A stretch of 64,000 nt of DNA from Paracoccaceae bacterium (GCA_018222585.1 JAAFAB010000011.1:1-64000), one strand, 5' to 3'; positions 24,754 to 32,357 are shown, counted from the first letter of the stretch. Notes: generated by a model not told the origin, from the sequence alone. Made by a program: numbers and translations.

Positions 24754-25119
24754 ATGAATGTAGCGACACGACGCGGCTTTATCAAGGCTCTGCCTGCTGC
24801 CGCGCTGACCATCCCCGCAATCACCCATGCCGCAGAGGGCGTTAGCCCCGTGCAGGTCATGTTTCACCGCTGGCAGAGCGCCACGCAGGAGCTTGAGGCC
24901 ACGCCCGACGATATGAGCGATGCCGAGAGCCTGCCCCTCGTGCAGCGTGTCTGCGCCCTGGCTGACGGCATCGTTGATGTGCCCTCGCAGTCGATGGCCG
25001 ATTTCGTCCTGAAGCTGGCCGCCCATACCGACTACGGCCAGCACGACCTGAGCAGCTGCCCCAGCTCCGAGGCTCTGGCCGACGAACTGCGCGCCCTGGT
25101 GGGGGAGATCACGGCATGA
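24754..25119 (+). CDS. Exported phage protein with Tat-type signal peptide
   Basis: 121 residues. The N-terminus TRRGFIKALPAAALTIPAITHA has the twin-arginine RRxFIK motif, a moderately hydrophobic core and a THA|AE-like cleavage site. The mature part is an acidic, helical domain of about 90 residues with no recognised family. A folded phage protein sent to the periplasm could act in exclusion or lysogenic conversion. Its stop overlaps the next gene (ATGA). The short AAGGAG upstream gives a good start. Confidence 0.65.
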   Translation: MNVATRRGFIKALPAAALTIPAITHAAEGVSPVQVMFHRWQSATQELEATPDDMSDAESLPLVQRVCALADGIVDVPSQSMADFVLKLAAHTDYGQHDLSSCPSSEALADELRALVGEITA

Positions 25120-25931
25120 GCGTCCAACTTAACCTGCCAGATGGTCAGCCCGTCACTATGTCCTCGCTTGAAATCGCAGACCTCTGCGGCAAGCGACACG
25201 ATCACGTGCTTAGGGACATTCGAAAGATGTTGATGGGCCTCTACGGTGACGAAGCGGTCAACGCTGGCCTCCCTGACCGAGACAAATATGAAGCCTTCTT
25301 TGACAAGATGGGCTGGGGCATCGATACCCCAGATTTGGGGAATGGTCGCGTGGAGGGCATCAAGGTGCGCCGCGACACCCGGGGTTTCGTCGCTGAAATC
25401 AGCTTGGACTACAACCACACCGTGACACTTATTGCGGGCTACAAGGTCAAGCTGCGCAAAGCGATCATCGATAAGTGGCAGCAGCTGGAGGAGAAAGAGG
25501 CGGCCCGCCCTGCCCAGCAGATCGACCTGAACGATCCCGCCCAGCTTCGCGGGCTGCTGCTGAACTACAGCGAGCGGGCGGAACAGCTTGAAAAGCGCGT
25601 GGAGGAGCTTTCCCACGCCGAGGAGGAGCTGGACCGCATTGCGCAGGCCGATGGCAGCTTGAACATCACCGAGGCCGCCAAGGCCCTGCAGGTGCGCCCC
25701 AAGGATCTGTTCGCGTGGCTGAGCCAGAACGGGTGGATCTACAAGCGCACCGGCAGCAGCACCTGGCTTGGCTACCAGAGCAAGACCGTAGCCGGTTTCC
25801 TTGAACACAAGGTGACCACCGTGCTCCGCGCCGATGGCAGCGAGAGGGTTTCTGAACAGGTGCGCGTTACCCCGCGCGGCCTGACCCGCCTCGCCCGCGT
25901 CGTGCCCTCTGCCGTTCGGGAGCTGATCTAA
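25116..25931 (+). CDS. Rha-family antirepressor with KilA-C/ANT domain
   Basis: 271 residues. Residues 14-125 (SSLEIADLCGKRHDHVLRDI, then GFVAEISLDYNHTVTLIAGY) are the pRha regulatory domain. A coiled-coil follows at 145-175. Residues about 180-270 (LNITEAAKALQVRPKDLFAW, then GWIYKR and RVTPRGLTRLA) are the antirepressor C-terminal DNA-binding-like domain. Such proteins relieve repression or interfere with host and phage development. The gene ends an ATGA-coupled pair with the Tat-signal protein. Confidence 0.85.
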   Translation: MSVQLNLPDGQPVTMSSLEIADLCGKRHDHVLRDIRKMLMGLYGDEAVNAGLPDRDKYEAFFDKMGWGIDTPDLGNGRVEGIKVRRDTRGFVAEISLDYNHTVTLIAGYKVKLRKAIIDKWQQLEEKEAARPAQQIDLNDPAQLRGLLLNYSERAEQLEKRVEELSHAEEELDRIAQADGSLNITEAAKALQVRPKDLFAWLSQNGWIYKRTGSSTWLGYQSKTVAGFLEHKVTTVLRADGSERVSEQVRVTPRGLTRLARVVPSAVRELI

Positions 25932-25960
25932 TGACCGCCTCTCACCTCACCACCACTGCG

Positions 25961-25995
25961 CCCGGGACCGGAACCCCGGGGCAACTCCACAGCGA
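25961..25995 (+). promoter_or_regulatory. ACCGGAAC stem-loop element, copy 2
   Basis: Stem CCCGGG/CCCGGG (6 bp, 25961-25980) with loop ACCGGAAC, then CCACAGCGA at 25987-25995, AAGGA and the ATG at 26008. Confidence 0.6.
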
Positions 25996-26007
25996 AGGAA
26001 TGAACCC

Positions 26008-26400
26008 ATGAAAATCCTGACCCATACCCCGACCGATGAAACCTGCGATCTCGACAACGCCACCGCGCTTTTCCGCTCCGCCGATATCAAGGTGCATGGC
26101 GACAAGGCGAAACCATGGGCATGGCAATTCGACGGCGGCGAGATTCACGACGCGGACGACGTAGAAGAGTCCACCGTCTGGCGCGTGCGCGGCGTCGACC
26201 ACGAAAGCCCAGAAGACGCGGAGGAGGCCTTGAACCGCGAGTTTTGGGCCATGTGCGAAGAGATCGGCGCGGACCATGTCGCCAAACTGAAGGCGGACCG
26301 GCCCATGCGGTCGGAAGAGTTCAACGCATGGACTGATGGGCTCTGCAAAGATGGCGAGATTTGCGACGACGCATATTCAGATTGCGGCGTTGATGACTGA
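26008..26400 (+). CDS. Acidic phage protein of unknown function
   Basis: 130 residues, very acidic, especially at the ends (CKDGEICDDAYSDCGVDD). Four cysteines occur, three near the C-terminus. The ATG follows AAGGA and the ACCGGAAC element. A DNA-mimic or inhibitor role is possible for such an acidic early protein, but nothing specific is recognised. Confidence 0.65.
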   Translation: MKILTHTPTDETCDLDNATALFRSADIKVHGDKAKPWAWQFDGGEIHDADDVEESTVWRVRGVDHESPEDAEEALNREFWAMCEEIGADHVAKLKADRPMRSEEFNAWTDGLCKDGEICDDAYSDCGVDD

Positions 26401-26411
26401 CCCACCGGTGA

Positions 26412-26490
26412 CCGCCCCCATGCGGGGCGGCATCCCGTGGGCCGTGCCTACGACGCCCGACCGGAACCGGGCGAGAGTGAACCACAGCGA
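26412..26490 (+). promoter_or_regulatory. GC hairpin plus ACCGGAAC stem-loop element, copy 3
   Basis: A 7-bp hairpin CCGCCCC/GGGGCGG (26412-26430) precedes the element. Its stem CGCCCG/CGGGCG (26454-26473) holds loop ACCGGAAC, followed by CCACAGCGA at 26482-26490, GAGAGGA and the start at 26506. Confidence 0.62.
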
Positions 26491-26505
26491 CGAGAGGACA
26501 AACGA

Positions 26506-26748
26506 ATGATGGTCAGCCTGCATGACACCAGGAGCGTGCGCGAGATCGCGGCTCAGGCCCGCACCTCACCCCATGATGATCTCAACCTTGATAGCGCCAA
26601 TGACGCTTGGATTATCCGGCGCACCTCTTGCGTGGCCGTGCGTCGGCAAGGCTTTTCGCACATCATTGGCAACGTCGCCCACCTGCACGGTGCCGCCCGC
26701 TATGCCGCCGCTTGCCGGATGGTGAACCAGTACCGGGGCCGGGTGTGA
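26506..26748 (+). CDS. Small early phage protein
   Basis: 80 residues from the ATG at 26506, after AGAGGA. It opens with an acidic helix and continues WIIRRTSCVAVRRQGFSHII and a HLHGAARYAAACRMVNQ helix. Its stop overlaps the start of the methyltransferase-like gene (TGATG). Coupling suggests a joint role, but no family is recognised. Confidence 0.6.
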   Translation: MMVSLHDTRSVREIAAQARTSPHDDLNLDSANDAWIIRRTSCVAVRRQGFSHIIGNVAHLHGAARYAAACRMVNQYRGRV

Positions 26749-27434
26749 TGCAGCTTGATTTCTCCTTCATCGCTGACCGCCCCTTGCGGGTGCTGGTGGC
26801 CTGCGAATGCTCCGGCATCGTGCGCCGCGCCTTCGACCGGCTGGGGCACGATGCATGGTCTTGCGACCTGAAGCCCGCCGAGGACGGCAGTAACCGCCAC
26901 ATCACCGGCGACGTGCGCGACCTGCTGGGCGATGGCTGGGACCTGCTGGCCGTCATGCACCCGCCCTGCACCCGGCTGTGCAACAGCGGCGTGCGATGGC
27001 TCACCACGCCGCCCCCGGGGCGGACCCTGGCCGAGATGTGGCAGGAGCTGGACGAGGGCGCCGCGCTCTTCTCCGACTGCTGGAATGCCCCGATTGACCG
27101 GATCGCCGTGGAAAACCCGGTGATGCACCGGCACGCGAAAGAGCGGATCCGCAACTTTCAGGAGCAGGCCCAGACGGTACAGCCGTGGCAGTTTGGCACC
27201 GACCCGAACGGCCCCGACAACGAGAAGAAGCGCACCTGCTTCTGGCTGAAGGGGCTGCCGCTGCTGAAGGCTACGGGCACCTTGGACGGCAGCACCGCGC
27301 GGGACAGCGTGCACAAGGCCAGCCCCGGGGCCAATCGGGCGACCGAGCGCAGCCGGTTCTTTCCGGGCATCGCGGACGCCATGGCGGCACAGTGGGGCGG
27401 CTACGCCCTCGAGGATGCACAGGCCGCCGCCTGA
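26748..27434 (+). CDS. Cytosine-C5 methyltransferase-like protein
   Basis: 228 residues. RVLVACECSGIVRRAF (about residues 13-28) resembles the SAM-binding motif I region; MHPPCT (about 70-75) supplies the PPC-like motif IV with the catalytic-type cysteine; ENPVMHRH (about 123-130) resembles motif VI (ENP/ENV). The protein is shorter than bacterial Dcm enzymes and lacks an evident target-recognition domain, like several phage proteins annotated only as MTase-like. Likely role: modification of phage DNA against restriction. Enzyme activity is not certain. Confidence 0.7.
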   Translation: MQLDFSFIADRPLRVLVACECSGIVRRAFDRLGHDAWSCDLKPAEDGSNRHITGDVRDLLGDGWDLLAVMHPPCTRLCNSGVRWLTTPPPGRTLAEMWQELDEGAALFSDCWNAPIDRIAVENPVMHRHAKERIRNFQEQAQTVQPWQFGTDPNGPDNEKKRTCFWLKGLPLLKATGTLDGSTARDSVHKASPGANRATERSRFFPGIADAMAAQWGGYALEDAQAAA

Positions 27435-27445
27435 CGCATCGCCTG

Positions 27446-27516
27446 CGGCCCTGCGGGGCCGTAGCACCATGCGCCAGCATGACGGGCCACCGGAACGGCT
27501 CGGACACCCACAGCGA
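27446..27516 (+). promoter_or_regulatory. GC hairpin plus ACCGGAAC stem-loop element, copy 4
   Basis: Hairpin CGGCCC-TGCG-GGGCCG (27446-27461), then element stem CGGGCC/GGCTCG (27483-27502, six pairs including one G-U) around ACCGGAAC, CCACAGCGA at 27508-27516, an AGGAAAGGAAGG ribosome site and ATG at 27532. Confidence 0.62.
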
Positions 27517-27531
27517 GAGGAAAGGAAGGCA

Positions 27532-27978
27532 ATGGATTTCAGCGTTTGTTGGCAAATCGACATCGCGGCGGACACGCCCGAAGAGGCGGCGCGCTTGGCA
27601 CGGGCACACCAGACCAGAGCGGGCACCCGCGCCACCGTTTTCGAGGTCATCGGCGACGACGGGTCGCATTGGATCGACCTGACCGAACTCAGCGAGAAGG
27701 ATGAACCCATGGGAAACTTTGCAGAGCATCAGACGGAACAGGATGCCATCACCGCCAGGTATGAAGCGGAGGCCACCGAGGCAGGGACGCGGGGCGGCGC
27801 GCTCTCGGCGCAGGAACTTGCGACGATCCTTGCCGCGCTTCGCTTCTACCAGCAGTGCGGCATGGGCAACCCCGAGAACCGCAGCGACCCCATCCATGAC
27901 ATCGCCACCAACGGCGGCACCGTCCTCGACTTGGACGGCGACGAGATCGACCAGCTTTGCGAGAAGCTGAACGCCTGA
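27532..27978 (+). CDS. Early phage protein of unknown function
   Basis: 148 residues. The N-terminal part (CWQIDIAADTPEEAARLARA, then FEVIGDDGSHWIDLTEL) resembles small ferredoxin-like folds seen in many phage proteins. The C-terminal half is helical and acidic (LSAQELATILAALRFYQQ). The two halves may be separate domains. Start chosen at 27532 because of the purine-rich ribosome site. Confidence 0.65.
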   Translation: MDFSVCWQIDIAADTPEEAARLARAHQTRAGTRATVFEVIGDDGSHWIDLTELSEKDEPMGNFAEHQTEQDAITARYEAEATEAGTRGGALSAQELATILAALRFYQQCGMGNPENRSDPIHDIATNGGTVLDLDGDEIDQLCEKLNA

Positions 27979-27991
27979 CGCACCGGCAGAG

Positions 27992-28045
27992 CGGCCCCGA
28001 GCTGGGCCGTTCCCCCGTGCGACCGGAACCGCACGACCACAGCGA
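27992..28045 (+). promoter_or_regulatory. GC hairpin plus ACCGGAAC stem-loop element, copy 5
   Basis: Hairpin CGGCCC/GGGCCG (27992-28009), then stem CGTGCG/CGCACG (28016-28035) around ACCGGAAC, CCACAGCGA at 28037-28045, AAAGGA and ATG at 28062. Confidence 0.62.
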
Positions 28046-28061
28046 GAAAGGAACTCTCCCT

Positions 28062-28310
28062 ATGATCAAGCTCTATCTCTTCGCCCGGGGCCGCTGGTCC
28101 CCTGTCCACTACGTCGCCGCTATCACCGCGACCCCTGCCCTGTCCGTGCTGCTGTGCCAGGAACCGCGCGACCCGGCGCCCGGCGTGACGATGGACGCCC
28201 TGCGCTCGATCCTGCCCGAAGCCTGCGCCTCGCTGCCCGGCGTGACCGGGTATCGCGTCGAGCAGGGCGATTTCGCCCACGAGGAGGAGCTTGCAGGCGC
28301 GGCGGCGTGA
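28062..28310 (+). CDS. Small early phage protein
   Basis: 82 residues beginning MIKLYLFARGRWSPVHYVAA, with a proline-rich middle and an acidic end. The ATG follows AAAGGA with 12 bases spacing. No family is recognised. It belongs to the same series of early genes each headed by the ACCGGAAC element. Confidence 0.55.
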   Translation: MIKLYLFARGRWSPVHYVAAITATPALSVLLCQEPRDPAPGVTMDALRSILPEACASLPGVTGYRVEQGDFAHEEELAGAAA

Positions 28311-28325
28311 TGTAGGGATGAAGGT

Positions 28326-28385
28326 GCGCCCCTGCCCTACCCCTTGCGGGGCCGGAACGGGCAGAGGGCGCGTGTCCCACAGCGA
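28326..28385 (+). promoter_or_regulatory. ACCGGAAC-type element, copy 6, with nested hairpin
   Basis: Outer stem GCGCCC+CTGCCC pairs with GGGCAG+GGGCGC across a single bulged A (28326-28337 with 28359-28371). The loop reads TA, then a nested hairpin CCCC-TTGC-GGGG (28340-28351), then CCGGAAC. CCACAGCGA follows at 28377-28385. The next start (28475) is further away than in other copies. Confidence 0.6.
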
Positions 28386-28474
28386 ACAGAAAGCAACCGT
28401 CCAACGGATCCAGAGCAGCAGCCCAGAACAGTAAGGAGGCGTCTCTGGTGAGACACCGAGATAGGTAAGACCCC

Positions 28475-28780
28475 ATGGAAACTTTGGCAATGCAGTCGAC
28501 GCAGGAAATCCGCGATATGACCCCGGAGGCCCGGCTGGCCTTTCTAGATCAGCTGGCCAGCCAGGTTTTCGAGGGTGACAGCTTGGTGACCCGGCTGGCA
28601 GATGCCCTGGACGTGAGCCGCCAGAGCTGGAGCCACTGGCACAGGAACCCCGACAAGCTGCCCCTGTGGCCGATCCTGCTGCTGCAGGAATGGGCCCTGC
28701 GGAAGCGCCTCAGCGCGGATCTCGGCCGCCTGCCCGGCGCCGGCGCTCGTTCTCAAACCGACGCCCCCGGCGACCAGTAA
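28475..28780 (+). CDS. Phage HTH-like protein
   Basis: 101 residues. The centre (LVTRLADALDVSRQSWSHWH, about residues 37-56) reads as a helix-turn-helix similar to Cro/YdaS-type domains, followed by a PLWPILLLQEWALRKRL helix. It ends in a basic/proline tail that overlaps, convergently, the 3' end of the next minus-strand gene by 71 bases. Possibly a regulator of the convergent replication operon. Confidence 0.6.
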   Translation: METLAMQSTQEIRDMTPEARLAFLDQLASQVFEGDSLVTRLADALDVSRQSWSHWHRNPDKLPLWPILLLQEWALRKRLSADLGRLPGAGARSQTDAPGDQ

Positions 28781-29207
28781 GGGCGCGCGTGTCGCAGATC
28801 ATGCTCTGGGTCTTCCTCGGCAGGTCAGCCGGGCGCAGCACCAGGTCGAAACCGAGGGCGTTGGCCCAATAGATGAACGTGTCGAGGTTCGGCACCCGGC
28901 CATCCCTGTCGCGCTCGATCTTGGCCAGGTGATCCTTGGTCAGCCCGGCGGCCTCTTCCACCTCAACGATGCTCAGCGCCAGGTCCTCGCGGCGATCCCG
29001 CAGGATCTGGCGCGCGTCATCGAAACTTCCGACAGAATAGTTGCTCTGCACCCGGTCGTTGATCCGCGGCGGCACGTCGCCCTTGGCGCGGACCCGGGCA
29101 CGCATTCCGCAGCCGTCGACCGGGCACCGCACGATGCACGAGTCCTCGTGAACGGCCTCGATCACCCAGCCTGCCTCTTGGGCCTTTTGCAGGAACTTCT
29201 GGTCCAT
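28710..29207 (-). CDS. XRE-family regulator with N-terminal Cys motif
   Basis: 165 residues. Residues 25-34 contain CIVRCPVDGCG, three cysteines as in a small zinc ribbon. Residues about 70-125 (LALSIVEVEEAAGLTKDHLAKIE, split as usual for XRE HTH, then VPNLDTFIYWANALGFDLVL) are the DNA-binding domain, and the tail is very basic. It is the last gene of the minus-strand replication operon and converges with the gene at 28475. The role is regulatory by fold only. Confidence 0.7.
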   Translation of the reverse strand: MDQKFLQKAQEAGWVIEAVHEDSCIVRCPVDGCGMRARVRAKGDVPPRINDRVQSNYSVGSFDDARQILRDRREDLALSIVEVEEAAGLTKDHLAKIERDRDGRVPNLDTFIYWANALGFDLVLRPADLPRKTQSMICDTRALTGRRGRRFENERRRRAGGRDPR

Positions 29208-29219
29208 CTGGTTCCTTTC

Positions 29220-29549
29220 TCAGCTCTGGTCTCGGCGCCTGTTTTCCAGCGCTCGTCGCCAGCCTTTCGGCGGGGGCCAAGAAACTCCCCATTCAGCCAG
29301 CTGCGCCCTTGTCCAGCCGCCGCCCGGGGTCTTGGCCTGCTCGATCTCTTCAGGGGAAGGGATATCAACCGCATTCTTCCCAGATGCCGGCGTGTGACGG
29401 ATGTCCAGAACCTTCACCACGCCGTCAGGAAGCACCTCGACCTCGCACTCGGTGATCATCTCGTCATGACCGTAGTCGACCCCGACGAAGACTGGATTGC
29501 CGTCCGGCACCAGTTGCGCCACCGCACCATCCCTCTTGTCGCCCATCAC
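29220..29549 (-). CDS. Phage protein with C-terminal WGVxWPPPKGW motif
   Basis: 109 residues. A beta-rich first half (VFVGVDYGHDEMITECEVEV) is followed by IPSPEEIEQAK and GGGWTRAQLAEWGVSWPPPK, a short helix-turn plus Trp/Pro motif that recurs at the C-terminus of small phage proteins. The start overlaps the upstream stop. Function unknown. Confidence 0.6.
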   Translation of the reverse strand: MMGDKRDGAVAQLVPDGNPVFVGVDYGHDEMITECEVEVLPDGVVKVLDIRHTPASGKNAVDIPSPEEIEQAKTPGGGWTRAQLAEWGVSWPPPKGWRRALENRRRDQS

Positions 29550-29830
29550 CGCGCCCTCACCGTCTCATGCTCGACCAGGCCCTTCAGCTGCGCCTCCCGA
29601 TACCCCATCCGAAGGGACTTCACCGGCCAACGCTTGCCGGCCGGATGCTTGGCCGTCGCGGTCAGGTTCACCAGCTCGAACCGGGCGCTCGTGTCCTTCG
29701 GCATCAGCAGCGAGATCTCGGCCACGCTGACCCCGAAGATCTCGGCGATGTCCTCGGCGTCGTGATCCAGGGCCAGCTCGGCCACGCGGCGGCGGTTCGG
29801 CTTCGATTTTCCAAATGCCATACGGTTCAC
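29546..29830 (-). CDS. Small HTH-like phage protein
   Basis: 94 residues from a GTG at 29830 that overlaps the helicase stop (GTGA) and has AGGAG eight bases upstream; an ATG at 29821 is the alternative. DIAEIFGVSVAEISLLM (about residues 27-43) resembles a short HTH. The rest is basic. It probably works with the replication genes upstream. Confidence 0.6.
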   Translation of the reverse strand: MNRMAFGKSKPNRRRVAELALDHDAEDIAEIFGVSVAEISLLMPKDTSARFELVNLTATAKHPAGKRWPVKSLRMGYREAQLKGLVEHETVRAR

Positions 29831-31233
29831 AGCGGCATCTCCTCTTGAGCTTGCAGGTCCCAGAAACGCGCGGTCGGCATGTGGCAGCCCACCTCGGCGG
29901 TTGCGAGCTGGCCGTGCCGGTTCTTCCGCACGATCAGCTCCACGCGGTTACGACAGGCAGCCATATCGGCCTCGAAATCAGCCTGAGCCTCCATCGTCAC
30001 CTGCCCGCTCCTGTCCAGCTGAGGCCCTTTGCGCTCCAGCCAGTATTGTTCCCGGTGGCAGAAGATCACCTGGTCGGCGTCGTTCTCGAACTGACCGGTC
30101 TCCTTGATGTCGCTGAGCCCAGGACGCTTATCGTCGCGGTGGCCGAGGTCGCGGGAGAGCTGGACAAGGCCGATCACCGGCACGCCCAGCATTGCGGCCA
30201 TGTGCTTGGTCTGGATGGACACCTCGGTCATCTGCTCGAACCGCTTCGCCCCGGGCGCGCGACACAGCTGCACGTAGTCGATCACCACCAGCGACAAGGG
30301 CACATGGTCCCCGAACTCCCGATCGACACGCTTGCAGGCTGCATGAATGGCCGGCACGTCGCGGACATGCTTGGGAATGATCCGCAGATTGCCCTTCGCA
30401 GTCTCCTGGGCGCCTTCGCACCAGGTGCGAAAATCCTTCTCCGACATGGACCCAGCATCGCGCAGCGCCGCATAGGGCACGCGGGCAAAGGAGGATGCCA
30501 AGCGGGTTGCCAGCTGCTGGTGCGTCATCTCCAGAGAGACGAAGGCCACACCCTCGCCACCCCTGAAAGCCGAGTTCTTCGCGATCTCCAGCGCCAGAGA
30601 GGTCTTCCCGGCACTCGTAGCACCCCCGATCAGGCAGAAGTCTCCCGGCGCCAGACCTTTCAGCACCTGATCCAACGCGCGGATCCCCGTCTTGAAGAAG
30701 CTGCGCGTGCCCTCGTAGATCTCCTTGGCCTCGGTCACAGCTTCGATCACCGCCCTCCCTAGCGACACCGAGCTTTCCTGACCCGCATCTTCCGGGAGGC
30801 TCTGCAGGGCGTGCAGGAGGCGCAAGGCTACCTCTTGAGGCTCACCACCCCCAGACAGACCCGACATGGCCCCTTGCGCGGCGTCTCTGAGCGTCCTGCG
30901 GGCTGCGTCCTGCACGACCACCCGCGCATAGTCCCGCAGCGCGTAGCTCGCGACCGAGGCACCGGCCATCTTCGCCAGGTAACGCGCGCCGCCCAGCTCC
31001 TTCAGCCCTTCATCGCCTTCCATCGCCATCTTCAGCGTCACCGGTGAGGCGATGTGCCCCTTGGCCACCCGCCCCCGGATCACCTCGTAGATCCGGCGGT
31101 GCACCGGGTCATGGAAATGCTCGGGCAGGAGGAAATCCCCCACCATCGCCAGCTTGCCGTTGTCCGTCAGAAGCGCGCCGAGCAGCTGCTGCTCCGCCTC
31201 CGGCGTGTAGAATTCCTTCTGGTCGAGGTTCAT
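29827..31233 (-). CDS. dnaB: Replicative DNA helicase, DnaB family
   Basis: 468 residues. The N-terminal domain (EAEQQLLGALL, then VHRRIYEVI) is followed by the RecA-like helicase core: Walker A GATSAGKTSLALEIAK (about 200-215), FVSLEMTHQQLATRL, Walker B LSLVVIDYVQL, the H4-type VIGLVQLSRDLG, and DIKETGQFENDADQVIF with the arginine-finger region. It unwinds DNA at the phage fork. The winged-helix protein encoded upstream is the probable loader/initiator. Confidence 0.95.
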   Translation of the reverse strand: MNLDQKEFYTPEAEQQLLGALLTDNGKLAMVGDFLLPEHFHDPVHRRIYEVIRGRVAKGHIASPVTLKMAMEGDEGLKELGGARYLAKMAGASVASYALRDYARVVVQDAARRTLRDAAQGAMSGLSGGGEPQEVALRLLHALQSLPEDAGQESSVSLGRAVIEAVTEAKEIYEGTRSFFKTGIRALDQVLKGLAPGDFCLIGGATSAGKTSLALEIAKNSAFRGGEGVAFVSLEMTHQQLATRLASSFARVPYAALRDAGSMSEKDFRTWCEGAQETAKGNLRIIPKHVRDVPAIHAACKRVDREFGDHVPLSLVVIDYVQLCRAPGAKRFEQMTEVSIQTKHMAAMLGVPVIGLVQLSRDLGHRDDKRPGLSDIKETGQFENDADQVIFCHREQYWLERKGPQLDRSGQVTMEAQADFEADMAACRNRVELIVRKNRHGQLATAEVGCHMPTARFWDLQAQEEMPL

Positions 31234-31388
31234 TTGGCTTTCGTCCCTTTCGCTGTGGATTTGGCGATCAAGGCGCGAACCAGCCGCGTCTCGATCTGGA
31301 TCTTCTCCCCCAGCTCACCGCCGACCTGTTCCGAGAGGCCTTCGATGACGCGCAGATACGTGTCGATCTTGGGGAGGAGGTTGCTCAA
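31230..31388 (-). CDS. 52-residue helical protein between initiator and helicase
   Basis: TTG start overlapping the initiator stop (TTGA); its own stop overlaps the helicase start. The product SNLLPKIDTYLRVIEGLSEQ, then IQIETRLVRALIAKS is a charged helix ending in a Lys-rich tail. Coupling on both sides between two replication genes suggests it is real and may assist helicase loading. TTG with a weak ribosome site lowers confidence. Confidence 0.55.
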   Translation of the reverse strand: MSNLLPKIDTYLRVIEGLSEQVGGELGEKIQIETRLVRALIAKSTAKGTKAK

Positions 31389-32191
31389 GAGATCACCGTC
31401 TGCCAGCTGGGCGGCCGGAACTTGGCGGCCCGGTCCTGCGGGGTGATCTCTTCCGGGAGCCGCACGCCGCGCAGCTCCTCGTCCGCCCATCGCTGGGCGT
31501 TCAGCCACGTCGCCGGGTGCGCGATGAACTGCGCCTCCGTGCCCTTCTGCCGGCAGAGGGCCGCATAGCGCCTGGCCCCGTCGATGATCTCCTGCGGCAG
31601 CGCGCTCTTCACGGCCTTGGCCCATGCCTTCTCGGCGTTCCCTCGGGCGATCTTCCGTGGGTAGGCTTCGTAGAAGTCGGGGAACCTGTCCTCGGGCTTC
31701 GGCGCCGCTTCGGCGGGCTGGTCATTGTCCGAGAAAAGATCGATCTCGCGCGCTTGCGCGCTTACTGGTTCTTTTACGGGTTCTCTTACAGGTTTATCTC
31801 CAGTGGGCTGGAGATGGTTGGGGCCCTGATTTGGAGATGGTTGGGGCCCTGATTTGGAGATGGTGCCAACTCCATTTTCTGGAGTTTGTTCGTTGCTGAT
31901 TTCGCGATCGCACCCCAAGATGTAGTAGGTCGGACCCTTCGTACCGTCCTGGTTTCTGGTCCGCCTGCGGGCGATCAAGTTGGCCTTCTCAAGATCGTTG
32001 AGCGCGTTGTTGAGCCCGCCATTCGAAAGGCCGGTCACCCGCATCAGGGACGCCTGGCTGGGGAAGCAGGCCGTATCCGCATCCCGCTTCGAATTGTGCG
32101 CATCGCACAGGTGGAACAGAACGCGGAACGCACCCGCCTTGATCTTGTCGGCGGGAATGTCCGCCAGCCAGCTAGAAGCCTTATGACTCAT
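31385..32191 (-). CDS. Phage replication initiator/loader (winged-helix plus DnaT-like)
   Basis: 268 residues. Residues about 12-95 (FRVLFHLCDAHNS, SQASLMRVTGLSNGGLNNAL, NDLEKANLIARRR) form a winged helix as in phage replication protein O-type proteins. A low-complexity Gln/Pro/Asn linker (about 105-140) follows. Residues about 165-225 (DFYEAYPRKIARGNAEKAWA, then AHPATWLNAQRW) are the small C-terminal domain common in phage primosomal proteins. It should bind the phage origin and bring in the DnaB helicase encoded downstream. Confidence 0.8.
   Translation of the reverse strand: MSHKASSWLADIPADKIKAGAFRVLFHLCDAHNSKRDADTACFPSQASLMRVTGLSNGGLNNALNDLEKANLIARRRTRNQDGTKGPTYYILGCDREISNEQTPENGVGTISKSGPQPSPNQGPNHLQPTGDKPVREPVKEPVSAQAREIDLFSDNDQPAEAAPKPEDRFPDFYEAYPRKIARGNAEKAWAKAVKSALPQEIIDGARRYAALCRQKGTEAQFIAHPATWLNAQRWADEELRGVRLPEEITPQDRAAKFRPPSWQTVIS
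31810..31864 (-). repeat. Tandem 23-base repeat in the initiator linker
   Basis: Two full and one partial copies of GGAGATGGTTGGGGCCCTGATTT (described here on the plus strand, unit split by length: GGAGATGGTTGG and GGCCCTGATTT). The period is not a multiple of three, so each copy is read in a different frame and codes a different peptide of the disordered linker. Confidence 0.6.
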
Positions 32192-32357
32192 CGCTCGCCT
32201 CCTTCTTGAAAATCTGCTCGATCACGCCCTCGGCGCGCATCTGGGAGACCACCTGGCGGATCTCCTCCACCGGCCACTCCAGCGCGACCGCGATATCCTC
32301 GACGCCCTCGCCCCGGGCGATCAGGTCGCGCACCAGCTGCGGGTCCACATCGGTCAT
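32181..32357 (-). CDS. Small winged-helix/HTH protein
   Basis: 58 residues from the ATG at 32357, overlapping the stop of the gene before it (ATGA). VRDLIARGEGVEDIAVALEW, then VEEIRQVVSQMRAEG reads as two HTH helices with a wing-like end. It lies between the PAPS-reductase-like gene and the initiator; probably a DNA-binding accessory or regulator. Confidence 0.6.
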   Translation of the reverse strand: MTDVDPQLVRDLIARGEGVEDIAVALEWPVEEIRQVVSQMRAEGVIEQIFKKEASDES

